From the NCBI RefSeq assembly GCF_048381675.1, contig NZ_JBLWIS010000008.1, positions 62,001 to 126,000 on the forward strand: 64,000 nt of DNA, in the 5' to 3' direction. Both the position numbers and the translations under genes were made by a program. The stretch is from Advenella sp048381675. Its GTDB lineage: Bacteria; Pseudomonadota; Gammaproteobacteria; Burkholderiales; Burkholderiaceae_B. The notes beneath the pieces are model-generated. The model had not been told where the DNA came from, did not search any database, and was given only the letters and a program-made list of their open reading frames with translations. Below, one piece after another: positions 19,022 through 27,659 of the stretch. How positions within the stretch are numbered: position 1 is the stretch's first letter; each line of letters begins with the position of its first letter.

Positions 19022-19486
19022 GTGATTGATAAAAATAAAATGAACAACAGAAGTGCCCGTCGTCGCGCACGTGAATTTGCCCTGCAGGGCATTTACGCGT
19101 GGCTGATCAGTGGTGATACGGATCTGCGTGAGGCGGGTGCTATCGATGCCCATATTCAGGAAGATAAAGACTTTGGCGATGCGGACAGGGTCTGGTTCAA
19201 GACACTGTTACACGGTGTTTTTGCCGAGGCGCCCATGCTTCGTGAACAATTTACGCCCTATATAGACCGTCCACTCGAGGAGTTGTCTCCGATCGAGCAC
19301 GGAATCCTCCTGATTGGCAGCTACGAGCTGATCAAGCATGTGGAAGTTCCTTATAAAGTGGCCATTAACGAAGCAGTAGAGCTGGCTAAAGAGTTTGGCG
19401 GCACCGATGGCTTCAAGTTTGTCAACGGCGTACTCGACAAACTGGCGGCTCAAGTCAGGGCGGCTGAAGTCAACTCTGGCCGTTAA
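19022..19486 (+). CDS. nusB: Transcription antitermination factor NusB
   Basis: NusB with NusE (S10) binds boxA RNA in rRNA antitermination complexes. The 154-residue product has the all-helical NusB fold with SARRRAREFALQGIYAWL near the N-terminus, and the conserved LSPIEHGILLIGSYEL and PYKVAINEAVELAKEFGGTD motifs. I chose the GTG at 19022 because AGGA of the ribH stop region lies about 6 bases upstream; an ATG at 19040 is the alternative. It lies 8 bases after ribH and 6 bases before thiL. Confidence 0.96.
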   Translation: MIDKNKMNNRSARRRAREFALQGIYAWLISGDTDLREAGAIDAHIQEDKDFGDADRVWFKTLLHGVFAEAPMLREQFTPYIDRPLEELSPIEHGILLIGSYELIKHVEVPYKVAINEAVELAKEFGGTDGFKFVNGVLDKLAAQVRAAEVNSGR

Positions 19487-19492
19487 CCGTTA

Positions 19493-20467
19493 ATGGCCGG
19501 GGAATTTGATTTAATCAGGCAGTTTTTTACACGCTCGGCCCCAACAGTTCTTGTTGGGGTGGGTGACGATTGTGCCGTGTTTGATGTGCCAGCCGGCGCA
19601 CAACTGGCTACCAGCACCGACTTGTTGCTGGAAGGGCGTCACTTTTTTTCTGATGTTGATCCATTCAAATTGGGTCATAAGGCCTTGGCAGTCAACCTGT
19701 CCGACCTGGGGGCCATGGGCGCCAAGCCCATTGGCTGTCTCTTGGGTTTGGGCTTACCTAATTTCAATGCGCCGTGGCTTGAGCGTTTTTCTGCCGGCTT
19801 TCATGAGCTGGCGGCTAAACATGGTTGTCCGCTCATTGGTGGTGATACTACCCGTAGCGAACAAGGCATAGTTATCAGTGTTACGGTATTCGGTTCGGTT
19901 TCGCCGCCGTTCCTAACTCGTGGCAGTGCCCATGAGGGTGATGATATTTGGGTTTCCGGGGCATTGGGGGCTGCTGATGTAGCCTTGGCCTTATTGATGA
20001 AAGCTCAACAGGGTGAAACATTAAGCGGCCCAGAGCAAGGCTTGCTGCAGAAAACCCGTGCCTGGCTGGAAATGCCGGTGCCCCGGGTTGAGCTTGGGCT
20101 GGCACTGCGTAACCTTGCCTATGCCGTCATTGATATTTCTGATGGTTTGCTGCAAGATTTGAATCATATCTTGCAGGCTAGCAACAAGGGGGCGCTTCTA
20201 TATGTCAGCCAAATACCGGTTAATCCGGCCATCGCAGGCCTTGACCAGGCACAAAAATTAAAATCAGTGCTGGGCGGTGGGGATGTTTATGAGTTATGCT
20301 TTACTGCACCGGTGTCTGCCCGGGAAAAAATCCGTACTGTGGGTGATGAATTAGGTATTTCATTAAGCATGATCGGCTCTGTCACAACGGGCCATGGACT
20401 TAAAGTACTGGATGAAGATTTAATTGAAATTCGCGATCTGCCTTCGGGATTTGATCATTTTCGTTAA
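19493..20467 (+). CDS. thiL: Thiamine-monophosphate kinase
   Basis: ThiL phosphorylates thiamine monophosphate to the diphosphate cofactor. The 324-residue protein has the N-terminal VGVGDDCAVFD metal/ATP motif (residues 21-31), TSTDLLLEGRHF, NLSDLGAMGAKP, GGDTTRSEQGIVISVTVFG and the C-terminal DISDGLLQDL. All are typical of the PurM-like ThiL fold. It lies 6 bases after nusB and before pgpA, the usual proteobacterial order. Confidence 0.95.
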   Translation: MAGEFDLIRQFFTRSAPTVLVGVGDDCAVFDVPAGAQLATSTDLLLEGRHFFSDVDPFKLGHKALAVNLSDLGAMGAKPIGCLLGLGLPNFNAPWLERFSAGFHELAAKHGCPLIGGDTTRSEQGIVISVTVFGSVSPPFLTRGSAHEGDDIWVSGALGAADVALALLMKAQQGETLSGPEQGLLQKTRAWLEMPVPRVELGLALRNLAYAVIDISDGLLQDLNHILQASNKGALLYVSQIPVNPAIAGLDQAQKLKSVLGGGDVYELCFTAPVSAREKIRTVGDELGISLSMIGSVTTGHGLKVLDEDLIEIRDLPSGFDHFR

Positions 20468-20512
20468 TATAATTAACCTCATGTACTTATCATTAAAAGA
20501 ACACATTCGCTA

Positions 20513-21073
20513 ATGGATCAAAGTAACCCCCAGCAACAATCAGTTTTTCGCCGCAGGTCTCTAAGTAACAAGAAAAACCCGGTCAATTGGCCCAGTTTTT
20601 CATGGGTAACCGGCAATATTCATCGATTTTGTGCGTTTGGCTTGGGTTCAGGTTTATTGCGGCCCGCTTCAGGAACCTGGGGAACGCTGCTTGCCTGGCT
20701 GTTATGGTGGCCATTGCATCAGGTTCTGGGTGGCGAGTGGTTAATGGGCCTGTTTTTGCTGTTTGCGTTTTTATATGGTACCTATTGCTGCCACTATACC
20801 GCCAAGGAACTGAAAACCGATGACCACGGTGGTATTGTGTGGGATGAATTCGTGGCGTTCTGGCTTGTGCTGTTTATCATTGCTCCCATGAACCTGGTAT
20901 GGCAATTGGTTGCTTTTGTGTTATTTCGTTTCTTTGATATTGTAAAACCGTCTCCAATCCGTTATTTTGATGCAAAGTTAAAAAACGGTTTTGGCATTAT
21001 GTGGGATGACCTGCTTGCTTCGGCCTATACGCTGTTTGTGCTTGCCATCCTGATGCGTCTGGTTGGTATCTGA
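20513..21073 (+). CDS. pgpA: Phosphatidylglycerophosphatase A
   Basis: PgpA removes the phosphate of phosphatidylglycerol phosphate in the inner membrane. The 186-residue protein starts with a short basic, Gln-rich stretch. The PgpA signature follows: GLGSGLLRPASGTWGTLLA, then the conserved acid-rich motif TDDHGGIVWDEFVAFW, and FRFFDIVKPSPI. About four membrane segments are visible. It is placed between thiL and pncC, as in E. coli. Confidence 0.93.
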   Translation: MDQSNPQQQSVFRRRSLSNKKNPVNWPSFSWVTGNIHRFCAFGLGSGLLRPASGTWGTLLAWLLWWPLHQVLGGEWLMGLFLLFAFLYGTYCCHYTAKELKTDDHGGIVWDEFVAFWLVLFIIAPMNLVWQLVAFVLFRFFDIVKPSPIRYFDAKLKNGFGIMWDDLLASAYTLFVLAILMRLVGI

Positions 21074-21124
21074 AGGTTAAGCCGGTTTTAGTGTCTATCC
21101 AAAATTGGTATTTTCGGGGGCGTC

Positions 21125-21637
21125 ATGACAGAATATTCAGAACAGGAATTTGTGGCGGCAAGCCGCTTGGGTGAAATACTAAAAGCCAAGGGGTGGTTGC
21201 TTGGCACGGCCGAGTCATGTACCGGTGGCTTGCTGGCAGGGGCTATTACCTCTGTTTCAGGGTCAAGTGAATGGTTTGATCGCGGTTTTGTGACCTACAC
21301 GAATGAATCCAAAATAGAGTCCCTGGATGTCAATGAGCAGGCATTGCAAAAATTTGGTGCCGTCAGTGAGCAGGTGGCGATTGAAATGGCTGAAGGAGTA
21401 CTGAATCGGGCGACCACGGCCACTTGTGCAATTAGTACTACAGGTATTGCCGGTCCCACAGGGGGCACCGAGGGCAAGCCGGTAGGAATGGTGTGTTTTG
21501 CGATTGCTTACCGAAAGAAAGAGGGTATTGTGACTTTGCCCTTTACGCGGCAATTTGCCGGAGACAGAACGCAGGTGCGGCGGCAGTCGGTGTTATTTGC
21601 GTTAACTACCGCCAGCAAGATTCTGGAAGAAAATTAA
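21125..21637 (+). CDS. pncC: Nicotinamide-nucleotide amidohydrolase (CinA C-terminal family)
   Basis: PncC deamidates NMN to nicotinic acid mononucleotide in pyridine nucleotide recycling. The 170-residue product is the stand-alone C-terminal domain of CinA. It shows TAESCTGGLLAGAITSVSGSS (around residues 28-48), FVTYTNESK, and STTGIAGPTGG (near 104-114). The family's catalytic Ser is in the AESCTGG motif. It is the last gene of the ribB-pncC run and ends before a strong terminator. Confidence 0.93.
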   Translation: MTEYSEQEFVAASRLGEILKAKGWLLGTAESCTGGLLAGAITSVSGSSEWFDRGFVTYTNESKIESLDVNEQALQKFGAVSEQVAIEMAEGVLNRATTATCAISTTGIAGPTGGTEGKPVGMVCFAIAYRKKEGIVTLPFTRQFAGDRTQVRRQSVLFALTTASKILEEN

Positions 21638-21677
21638 CCTTGCCTCCTTGCCCTTAAAGGGCGGGGCAGCTTGGTAG

Positions 21678-21716
21678 TGCCTGTGTTGTGATTTGAATCG
21701 CAACACAGGCATTTTT
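21678..21716 (+). terminator. Rho-independent terminator after pncC
   Basis: TGCCTGTGTTGTGATT (21678-21693) pairs with AATCGCAACACAGGCA (21696-21711) except for one G-U pair, and TTTTT follows. It closes the rib-nus-thi-pgp-pnc run. The convergent pyrF ends at 21718, almost touching it. Confidence 0.85.
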
Positions 21717-21717
21717 A

Positions 21718-22551
21718 TTAGCGGGTTTCAATTGCACGAGCCGCATTGATGGCATCGCGTGTTTGCAGGGCTACGGTTGCGGCGGCCTCTTGCCAGTCGT
21801 CACCGCAGCTGGCGTACAGAATGGCACGGGAAGAGTTAATCATCATGCCAGTAGAGCGGGCGTTTTGGCCAGCGTGTACGGTACTGTTGATATCACCACC
21901 TTGGGCACCAATGCCGGGTACCAGCAAAGGAACGTCATCGCCTACCCTGGCACGAACTTTTTTAAGTTCCTCAGGAAAGGTTGCGCCAACCACCAGGCCG
22001 CATTGGCCATGACGGTTCCATTTTTCTGCTACTAAAGAAGCGACGTGCAGGTACAAGGGTTCACCGCTTGAGGATTCAAAAAACTGCAGGTCGGACCCAC
22101 CCGGATTTGAGGTGCGGCATAAAATAATCACGCCCTTGTTCTGCCATGCCAGGTAGGGTTCAATTGAATCAAAGCCCATATAAGGATTAACTGTTACGGC
22201 ATCGGCCTGGTAGCGCTTGTAGGCTTCCTTGGCGTAATGTTCTGCGGTGGTGCCGATATCGCCACGCTTTGAATCCAGCACGAGTGGCAGATGGGGGTAG
22301 GTTTTGTGAATATAGTCACAAAGTGCCTCCAGTTGTTCTTCGGCGCTTTCGGAAGCGAAATAGGCAATTTGTGGTTTAAATCCGCAAACATAGGGTGCAG
22401 TGGCATCAACAATGCCTTTGCAAAAATCAAATATGGCTTGTTTGCTTTGTTGGATGCAGGGGGGGAAGCGGTTTGGATCGGGGTCAAGTCCTACCATCAA
22501 TAAGGAGTTGCTATTTTTCCAGGCGGCTTCCAGTTTTTCGGTAAAAGTCAT
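21718..22551 (-). CDS. pyrF: Orotidine 5'-phosphate decarboxylase, type 2
   Basis: PyrF decarboxylates OMP to UMP in pyrimidine synthesis. The 277-residue protein is of the longer type 2 class, with GLDPDPNRFP near residue 21. The catalytic DSKRGDIGTTA motif is at residues 93-103 (Asp93, Lys95, Asp98). VNPYMGFDSIEPY and LVPGIGAQGGD of the phosphate-binding loop follow. It starts 6 bases after dgkA on the same strand, so the two are probably co-transcribed. Confidence 0.94.
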   Translation of the reverse strand: MTFTEKLEAAWKNSNSLLMVGLDPDPNRFPPCIQQSKQAIFDFCKGIVDATAPYVCGFKPQIAYFASESAEEQLEALCDYIHKTYPHLPLVLDSKRGDIGTTAEHYAKEAYKRYQADAVTVNPYMGFDSIEPYLAWQNKGVIILCRTSNPGGSDLQFFESSSGEPLYLHVASLVAEKWNRHGQCGLVVGATFPEELKKVRARVGDDVPLLVPGIGAQGGDINSTVHAGQNARSTGMMINSSRAILYASCGDDWQEAAATVALQTRDAINAARAIETR

Positions 22552-22557
22552 ACTAAA

Positions 22558-22947
22558 TCAAATAAATGGGTCGATTGCAATGGCAATCCAGACGATGGTG
22601 GTAAATACAATTGCGAGCATGACAGCAGCGCTGCCGAGATCTTTTGCACGCCCCAGTAGTGGATGATGTTCCAGGCTGATCTGATCGGCCAGGGCTTCTA
22701 GGGCGGAATTCAGCAATTCAACAATCAGGACACCAACCAGTGTTGCCAGCAGGAACAGGGTTTCAAGCAGGGTGCGGCCCACATAGAACGCCAAGGGCGT
22801 CATGATGGCGCACAAGAGTAATTCCTGGCGAAATGCGGCTTCATGCTTGAAGGCGGCCTTTAAGCCCTGTGCGGAATATTGCGCTGCTTTAAAAATGCGC
22901 TGTATACCACTTTTGCTTTTAAACGGAGATTCATTAGGTGAGGTCAT
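22558..22947 (-). CDS. dgkA: Diacylglycerol kinase
   Basis: DgkA phosphorylates diacylglycerol released by membrane-derived oligosaccharide synthesis, recycling it to phosphatidate. The 129-residue integral membrane protein shows AFRQELLLCAI and the active-site helix VELLNSALEALADQISLEHHPLLGRAKDLGSAAV, of which the ELLNSALE part is the signature. Three hydrophobic helices are visible. It is the first gene of a dgkA-pyrF pair. Confidence 0.93.
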   Translation of the reverse strand: MTSPNESPFKSKSGIQRIFKAAQYSAQGLKAAFKHEAAFRQELLLCAIMTPLAFYVGRTLLETLFLLATLVGVLIVELLNSALEALADQISLEHHPLLGRAKDLGSAAVMLAIVFTTIVWIAIAIDPFI

Positions 22948-23068
22948 GGATTTAAAAGTAAAAAGGTACTTGCAACCGGCAAATTGTTACGGTTGATGTT
23001 CAATGCATCACAGGTGTTATTGTAGTGCAACTTGCTTGCCAGACCCTTCAATATGCGCTTGGACAGAA

Positions 23069-23096
23069 AAGAAAAACCCGGGCCATGGCCCGGGTT
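23069..23096 (-). terminator. groEL terminator: palindromic GC-rich stem
   Basis: AACCCGGGCCA (23075-23085) and TGGCCCGGGTT (23086-23096) form a perfect palindrome. Its minus-strand reading is followed by a run of T (AAAAA on the plus strand), as expected for termination of groES-groEL. Confidence 0.8.
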
Positions 23097-23107
23097 GATA
23101 TCGCTAC

Positions 23108-23129
23108 ACGGAGGAACGGAGTCCTCCGT
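23108..23129 (-). other. Small hairpin just downstream of groEL
   Basis: ACGGAGGA (23108-23115) and TCCTCCGT (23122-23129) form a perfect 8-bp stem with a 6-base loop. It lies between the groEL stop and the palindromic terminator and may protect the 3' end of the transcript. Confidence 0.55.
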
Positions 23130-23146
23130 TTCGTGAAATGGACAGA

Positions 23147-24793
23147 TTAGAATCCGCCCATTCCACCCATACCGCCCATGCCGCCCATATCAGGCATTGC
23201 AGCAGCAGGTTTGTCTTCTACGATTTCGCAAATGGCGGCTTCTGTGGTCAGCAACAGGCTGGCTACAGATGCTGCGTTTTGCAGTGCTGTGCGGGTTACT
23301 TTGGTTGGGTCCAGAACACCTTGCTCAACCAGATCACCGTATTCACCGGTAGCGGCGTTGTAGCCAAAGTTGCCTGTACCATTTGCCACATTGTTAACCA
23401 CAACGCTAGGCTCATCACCAGCGTTGGCAACGATAGTGCGCAATGGGGCTTCGATGGCACGCAGGATCAGCTTGATACCAGCGTCTTGATCAGCGTTGGA
23501 ACCAGTCAGGCCTTTGATTGCGTTTTTGGCACGGATCAGGGCAACACCGCCGCCAGGAACAATACCTTCTTCAACCGCAGCGCGAGTTGCATGCAGGGCA
23601 TCTTCAACACGTGCTTTTTTCTCTTTCATTTCAACTTCGGTGGCAGCACCTACGCGGATAACGGCAACACCGCCTGCCAGTTTGGCAACGCGCTCTTGCA
23701 GTTTTTCACGATCGTAGTCAGAAGTGGCTTCTTCGATTTGGGTGCGGATTTGTTTAACGCGTGCTTCGATGTTTGCGCTAACGCCAGCACCGTCGATGAT
23801 GGTGGTGTTTTCTTTGCCCACTTCGATGCGTTTTGCCTGGCCCAGATCTTCGATCGTGGCTTTTTCCAGAGACATGCCGGTTTCTTCAGAGATAACGGTA
23901 CCGCCGGTCAGGATGGCGATATCTTCCAGCATGGCTTTACGACGATCACCAAAACCAGGTGCTTTAACAGCGGTGGTTTTCAGGATGCCGCGGATGTTGT
24001 TGACAACCAGTGTTGCCAGTGCTTCGCCTTCAACGTCTTCAGCGATGATCAGCAGAGGACGGCTTGATTTGGCAACTTGTTCCAGTACGGGCAGCAGGTC
24101 ACGGATATTGCTGATTTTTTTGTCGAAAATCAGGATGAATGGGTCTTCCAGGGCAGCAACCTGTTTTTCCTGGTTGTTGATGAAGTAGGGAGACAGGTAG
24201 CCACGGTCGAATTGCATACCTTCAACAACGTCAAGTTCGTTTTCCAGTGATTTGCCGTCTTCGACAGTGATAACGCCTTCTTTACCTACTTTGTCCATGG
24301 CGTTGGCAATGATGTCACCAATAGAAGAATCGCTGTTGGCAGAAATAGAGCCAACTTGGGCGATTTCTTTGCTGGTGGTGCAAGGCTTAGACAGATTTTT
24401 CAGTTCTTCGATTGCAGCGGCAACGGCTTTGTCGATACCGCGTTTCAGATCCATTGGGTTGATGCCGGCGGCAACGTATTTCAGGCCTTCTTCTACAACA
24501 GCTTGAGCCAATACGGTTGCGGTTGTGGTACCGTCACCGGCGTTGTCGGAAGTTTTTGAAGCAACTTCTTTAACCAGTTGTGCACCGATGTTTTCAAATT
24601 TGTCTTTCAGTTCGATTTCTTTAGCAACAGAAACACCGTCTTTGGTAACAGTAGGAGCACCGAAAGAGCGCTCGAGAACTACGTTACGGCCTTTAGGGCC
24701 CAGTGTTGTTTTAACAGCGTTTGCCAGTGTGTTTACACCACGCACGATACGAACGCGTGCGTCGTCACCGAATAATACTTGCTTTGCAGCCAT
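23147..24793 (-). CDS. groEL: Chaperonin GroEL (60 kDa)
   Basis: GroEL forms the double-ring ATP-driven folding chamber. The 548-residue product is the canonical length, with AAKQVLFGDDARVRIVRGVN at the N-terminus. The ATP-binding VKTTLGPKGRNVVLE and DGTTTATVLAQA follow. The C-terminal tail is PDMGGMGGMGGMGGF. It is 64 bases downstream of groES. Transcription is likely controlled by the CIRCE element upstream of groES. Confidence 0.98.
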   Translation of the reverse strand: MAAKQVLFGDDARVRIVRGVNTLANAVKTTLGPKGRNVVLERSFGAPTVTKDGVSVAKEIELKDKFENIGAQLVKEVASKTSDNAGDGTTTATVLAQAVVEEGLKYVAAGINPMDLKRGIDKAVAAAIEELKNLSKPCTTSKEIAQVGSISANSDSSIGDIIANAMDKVGKEGVITVEDGKSLENELDVVEGMQFDRGYLSPYFINNQEKQVAALEDPFILIFDKKISNIRDLLPVLEQVAKSSRPLLIIAEDVEGEALATLVVNNIRGILKTTAVKAPGFGDRRKAMLEDIAILTGGTVISEETGMSLEKATIEDLGQAKRIEVGKENTTIIDGAGVSANIEARVKQIRTQIEEATSDYDREKLQERVAKLAGGVAVIRVGAATEVEMKEKKARVEDALHATRAAVEEGIVPGGGVALIRAKNAIKGLTGSNADQDAGIKLILRAIEAPLRTIVANAGDEPSVVVNNVANGTGNFGYNAATGEYGDLVEQGVLDPTKVTRTALQNAASVASLLLTTEAAICEIVEDKPAAAMPDMGGMGGMGGMGGF

Positions 24794-24857
24794 TTTGAAT
24801 TCCTTGATTGTATTTGAGTACTGTCTGCTTTAATTGCAGACAAAATATGCATTAAAA

Positions 24858-25145
24858 TTAAGCAACTACCGCAAGAATTTCGTCTTCGCGGATAACCAGT
24901 AGTTCTTCGCCGTCTACTTTAACGGACTGGCCAGCATATTTACCGAACAATACTTTGTCGCCAACTTTAAGGTCTACAGGCAATACTTTGCCGTCTTCTG
25001 TTTTTTTGCCTGGACCAACAGCAATAACTTCACCTTGATCAGGTTTTTCAGCTGCGCTGTCAGGGATAACAATGCCTGATGCTGTTTTTAGCTCGTTGTC
25101 TAGGCGCTTGATAATCACGCGGTCTTGCAAAGGACGCAATGCCAT
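24858..25145 (-). CDS. groES: Co-chaperonin GroES (10 kDa)
   Basis: GroES caps GroEL rings. The 95-residue protein has LRPLQDRVIIKRLDNE at the N-terminus, the mobile loop KTASGIVIPDSAAEKP, and the conserved VGDKVLFGKYAGQSVKVDGEE core. A strong AGGAG site precedes the ATG on the minus strand. CIRCE and a sigma-70-like promoter lie 57-110 bases upstream. Confidence 0.98.
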   Translation of the reverse strand: MALRPLQDRVIIKRLDNELKTASGIVIPDSAAEKPDQGEVIAVGPGKKTEDGKVLPVDLKVGDKVLFGKYAGQSVKVDGEELLVIREDEILAVVA

Positions 25146-25201
25146 GGAGAAACTCCTGTTTCTTAGTAAGTTAAATTAAAAAATCGTTAAGGCAGCGATT
25201 G

Positions 25202-25228
25202 TTAGCACTCGTTGCCCTTGAGTGCTAA
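25202..25228. promoter_or_regulatory. CIRCE operator (HrcA binding site) for groES-groEL
   Basis: TTAGCACTC (25202-25210), nine bases, then GAGTGCTAA (25220-25228) is an exact match to the CIRCE consensus. HrcA binds CIRCE and represses the groE operon until heat or misfolding inactivates it. hrcA itself is not in the window. Confidence 0.97.
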
Positions 25229-25255
25229 TTATAAGGACGATACTGAAATTTTCAA
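25228..25255 (-). promoter_or_regulatory. Sigma-70-like promoter of groES-groEL
   Basis: On the minus strand TTGAAA (plus-strand 25250-25255) and TATAAT (25228-25233) are separated by 16 bases. The -10 box touches the edge of CIRCE, so HrcA binding would cover the transcription start. Confidence 0.75.
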
Positions 25256-25334
25256 GAGGTGAATTTTGAAATGTTACATTTTTGTCGAGGATGTCGATTT
25301 TTGTTGTCGAATCCCAGGTGTGTGATTTTCAAAC

Positions 25335-25350
25335 TAAACGCCAATCTACA
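25335..25350. repeat. Direct repeat, left copy, flanking the OsmC-YcaO gene
   Basis: TAAACGCCAATCTACA matches 15 of 16 bases of the copy at 28100-28115. The two copies lie about 2.75 kb apart in the same orientation, on either side of the OsmC-YcaO gene and its downstream gap. Confidence 0.6.
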
Positions 25351-25442
25351 TTTGCGATATGCAGCGAATTATTACACGGTACCCGCGTGGTGACGGATAA
25401 TAGCGGCTACATCATTTTTAATACCATTTTTAGGATCCCCTC

Positions 25443-27644
25443 ATGGAAATCAAAGTCAACTTTCTTGATAAGCTACGCCTTGAGGCAAAGTTCGATGATT
25501 TTACGGTAGTGGCCGATCAGCCCATCCGTTATAAGGGCGATGGTTCGGCGCCTGGCCCCTTTGATTATTTTCTGGCCTCATCGGCTTTGTGTGCCGCTTA
25601 TTTTGTGAAGTTGTACTGCGTGACTCGCAATATTTCTACCGAAAATATCCGACTGTCGCAAAATAATATTGTCGATCCAGAAAATCGATACCAGCAGATT
25701 TTCAAGATTCAGGTTGAATTGCCGCCGGATATCCCGGAAGCAGACCGCCGGGGTATTTTGCGTTCCATCGAACGCTGCACGGTGAAAAAAGTGGTGCAAG
25801 CAATACCCGAGTTTGTCATTGAAGAGGTCGAGAGTTTAGATGCCAACGCTCAGTCGTTGTTAACTTTGAAGCCGGCTGCTGACGCTAACACATATATTGC
25901 GGGCAAGGATCTGCCACTGGAACAAACCATTGCCAACATGTCTAGCATTTTGGCGGGCATGGGCATAAAGATTGAAATTGCTTCGTGGCGCAATATTGTT
26001 CCTAATGTGTGGTCGCTGCATATCCGCGATGCGCACTCACCGATGTGTTACACCAATGGTAAAGGGGCGACTAAAGAAAGTGCGTTGGCATCTGCATTGG
26101 GAGAATACCTTGAGCGCCTGAATTGCAACTATTTGTATGGCAGTGCATTTTGGGGCGAAGAGATCGCTAATGCACCGTTCGTACATTATCCGAACGAGCG
26201 CTGGTTCAAAGCTGGCCCTAACAATGCGCTACCTGTTGAAATTCTAGATGCCCATTGCCTGAAAATTTATAATCCCGACGGCGAGCTTAATAGCTCGCAT
26301 CTGTACGACACCAACTCCGGCAACGTGCAACGCGGTATCTGTTCGCTGCCGTATGTACGGCAGTCCGATGGCGAAGTGGTGTATTTTCCGTCTAACCTGG
26401 TCGAAAACCTATTCGTCAGCAATGGCATGAGCGCTGGTAATACACTGGTTGAAGCGCAGGTCCAATCTCTGTCCGAAATTTTCGAGCGGGCGGTAAAACG
26501 TGAAATTCTTGAAGGTGAAATCGCATTGCCTGATGTGCCATCCGAAGTGCTGGCAAAATATCCTAGCATTCTGGCCGGGATTCAGGCGCTGGAAGAGCAG
26601 GGCTTTCCGGTGTTGGTCAAAGACGCATCGCTGGGCGGGATCTATCCTGTGATGTGCGTCACTTTGATGAATCCGCGAACGGGCGGTGTCTTTGCCTCGT
26701 TCGGAGCACACCCAAGCTTCAAGGTGGCGCTGGAACGGAGCCTGACAGAACTGCTGCAGGGACGCAGCTTTGAAGGTCTGAATGATTTACCCCGGCCCAC
26801 CTTTGTCAGCGAGGTCGTGACAGACCCAAATAACTCTGTTGAGCACTTCATTGATTCCAGTGGTATAGTGTCGTGGCGCTTTTTCAGCGCCAAAGCGGAT
26901 TTCGAGTTTGTTGAGTGGGACTTTTCTGGTCAGGGTGAAAACGCGAATGCCCAGGAATCGGCAATGTTGTTAGGCATGCTCAAAGACATGGGCAAAGAGG
27001 TATACATGGCCGTGTATGACCAGTTGGGCGCCGTTGCCTGCCGGATTCTGGTGCCCGGCTATTCGGAAATTTACCTGCTAGAGGACTTGCTCTGGGATAA
27101 CACAAACAAGGCGCTATTGTTCCGCACCGATATCTTGAACTTGCATCGCCTGGATGATACCGCTTTGGCAGCACTGCTAGAACGGCTGGATAGCAACGAC
27201 CTAGATGAGCACTCTGATATTGCCACCTTGATTGGCATCGAATTTGACGAGAATACGGAATGGGGGCAGCTAACCGTTCTAGAATTAAAATTGTTGATCA
27301 ATCTTGCCTTGCAGCAATTTGAGGCGGCGCAAGAGCTAGTTGCAGCCTTCCTGCAGTACAACGACAATACGATCGAGCGTGGATTGTTTTATCAGGCCTT
27401 GAATGTGGTGCTAGAGGTGCTGCTTGATGGCGAGTTGGAACTGAACGATTACGTGGTTAACTTCCGCCGGATGTTTGGCAACGCTCGAATGGACGCGGTC
27501 ATGGGTTCAGTAGACGGTAGCGTGCGCTTCTTTGGCTTGACGCCAACCAGTATGAAACTAGAGGGGCTAGACAGGCACCACCGCCTGCTCGACAGCTATA
27601 AAAAATTACACGCAGCGAGGGCCAATATGGGGGCCACATGCTGA
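25443..27644 (+). CDS. OsmC domain/YcaO domain fusion protein
   Basis: The 733-residue protein joins an OsmC-like domain (about residues 1-140, with GPFDYFLASSALCAAYFVKLYC carrying conserved Cys) to a YcaO ATP-dependent domain. Within the YcaO part are GKGATKESALASALGEYLERL, GNTLVEAQVQSLSEIFERAVK and FGAHPSFKVALERSLTELLQGR, the family's ATP/Mg-binding helices. A helical C-terminal part (about 560-733) resembles that of E. coli YcaO. YcaO proteins activate amide oxygens with ATP. E. coli YcaO is linked to RimO-dependent methylthiolation of ribosomal protein S12. No precursor peptide or dehydrogenase partner is adjacent, so natural-product azole synthesis is unlikely. ATG at 25443 follows GGATCCCCTC. 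Confidence 0.9.
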   Translation: MEIKVNFLDKLRLEAKFDDFTVVADQPIRYKGDGSAPGPFDYFLASSALCAAYFVKLYCVTRNISTENIRLSQNNIVDPENRYQQIFKIQVELPPDIPEADRRGILRSIERCTVKKVVQAIPEFVIEEVESLDANAQSLLTLKPAADANTYIAGKDLPLEQTIANMSSILAGMGIKIEIASWRNIVPNVWSLHIRDAHSPMCYTNGKGATKESALASALGEYLERLNCNYLYGSAFWGEEIANAPFVHYPNERWFKAGPNNALPVEILDAHCLKIYNPDGELNSSHLYDTNSGNVQRGICSLPYVRQSDGEVVYFPSNLVENLFVSNGMSAGNTLVEAQVQSLSEIFERAVKREILEGEIALPDVPSEVLAKYPSILAGIQALEEQGFPVLVKDASLGGIYPVMCVTLMNPRTGGVFASFGAHPSFKVALERSLTELLQGRSFEGLNDLPRPTFVSEVVTDPNNSVEHFIDSSGIVSWRFFSAKADFEFVEWDFSGQGENANAQESAMLLGMLKDMGKEVYMAVYDQLGAVACRILVPGYSEIYLLEDLLWDNTNKALLFRTDILNLHRLDDTALAALLERLDSNDLDEHSDIATLIGIEFDENTEWGQLTVLELKLLINLALQQFEAAQELVAAFLQYNDNTIERGLFYQALNVVLEVLLDGELELNDYVVNFRRMFGNARMDAVMGSVDGSVRFFGLTPTSMKLEGLDRHHRLLDSYKKLHAARANMGATC

Positions 27645-27659
27645 AGAAATAGGGCAAAG

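Noticed and set aside
23138..24067. Long open frame on the plus strand opposite groEL (309 codons)
   Set aside because: It is a shadow of the groEL coding strand: GroEL is unmistakable, the plus-strand frame lacks a recognisable product, and its Cys/Phe/Asn-rich composition is typical of antisense frames.
25443..27644. RiPP azoline biosynthesis cluster centred on YcaO
   Set aside because: No precursor peptide, E1-like partner or dehydrogenase is found on either side, and the OsmC fusion matches the housekeeping-type YcaO family.
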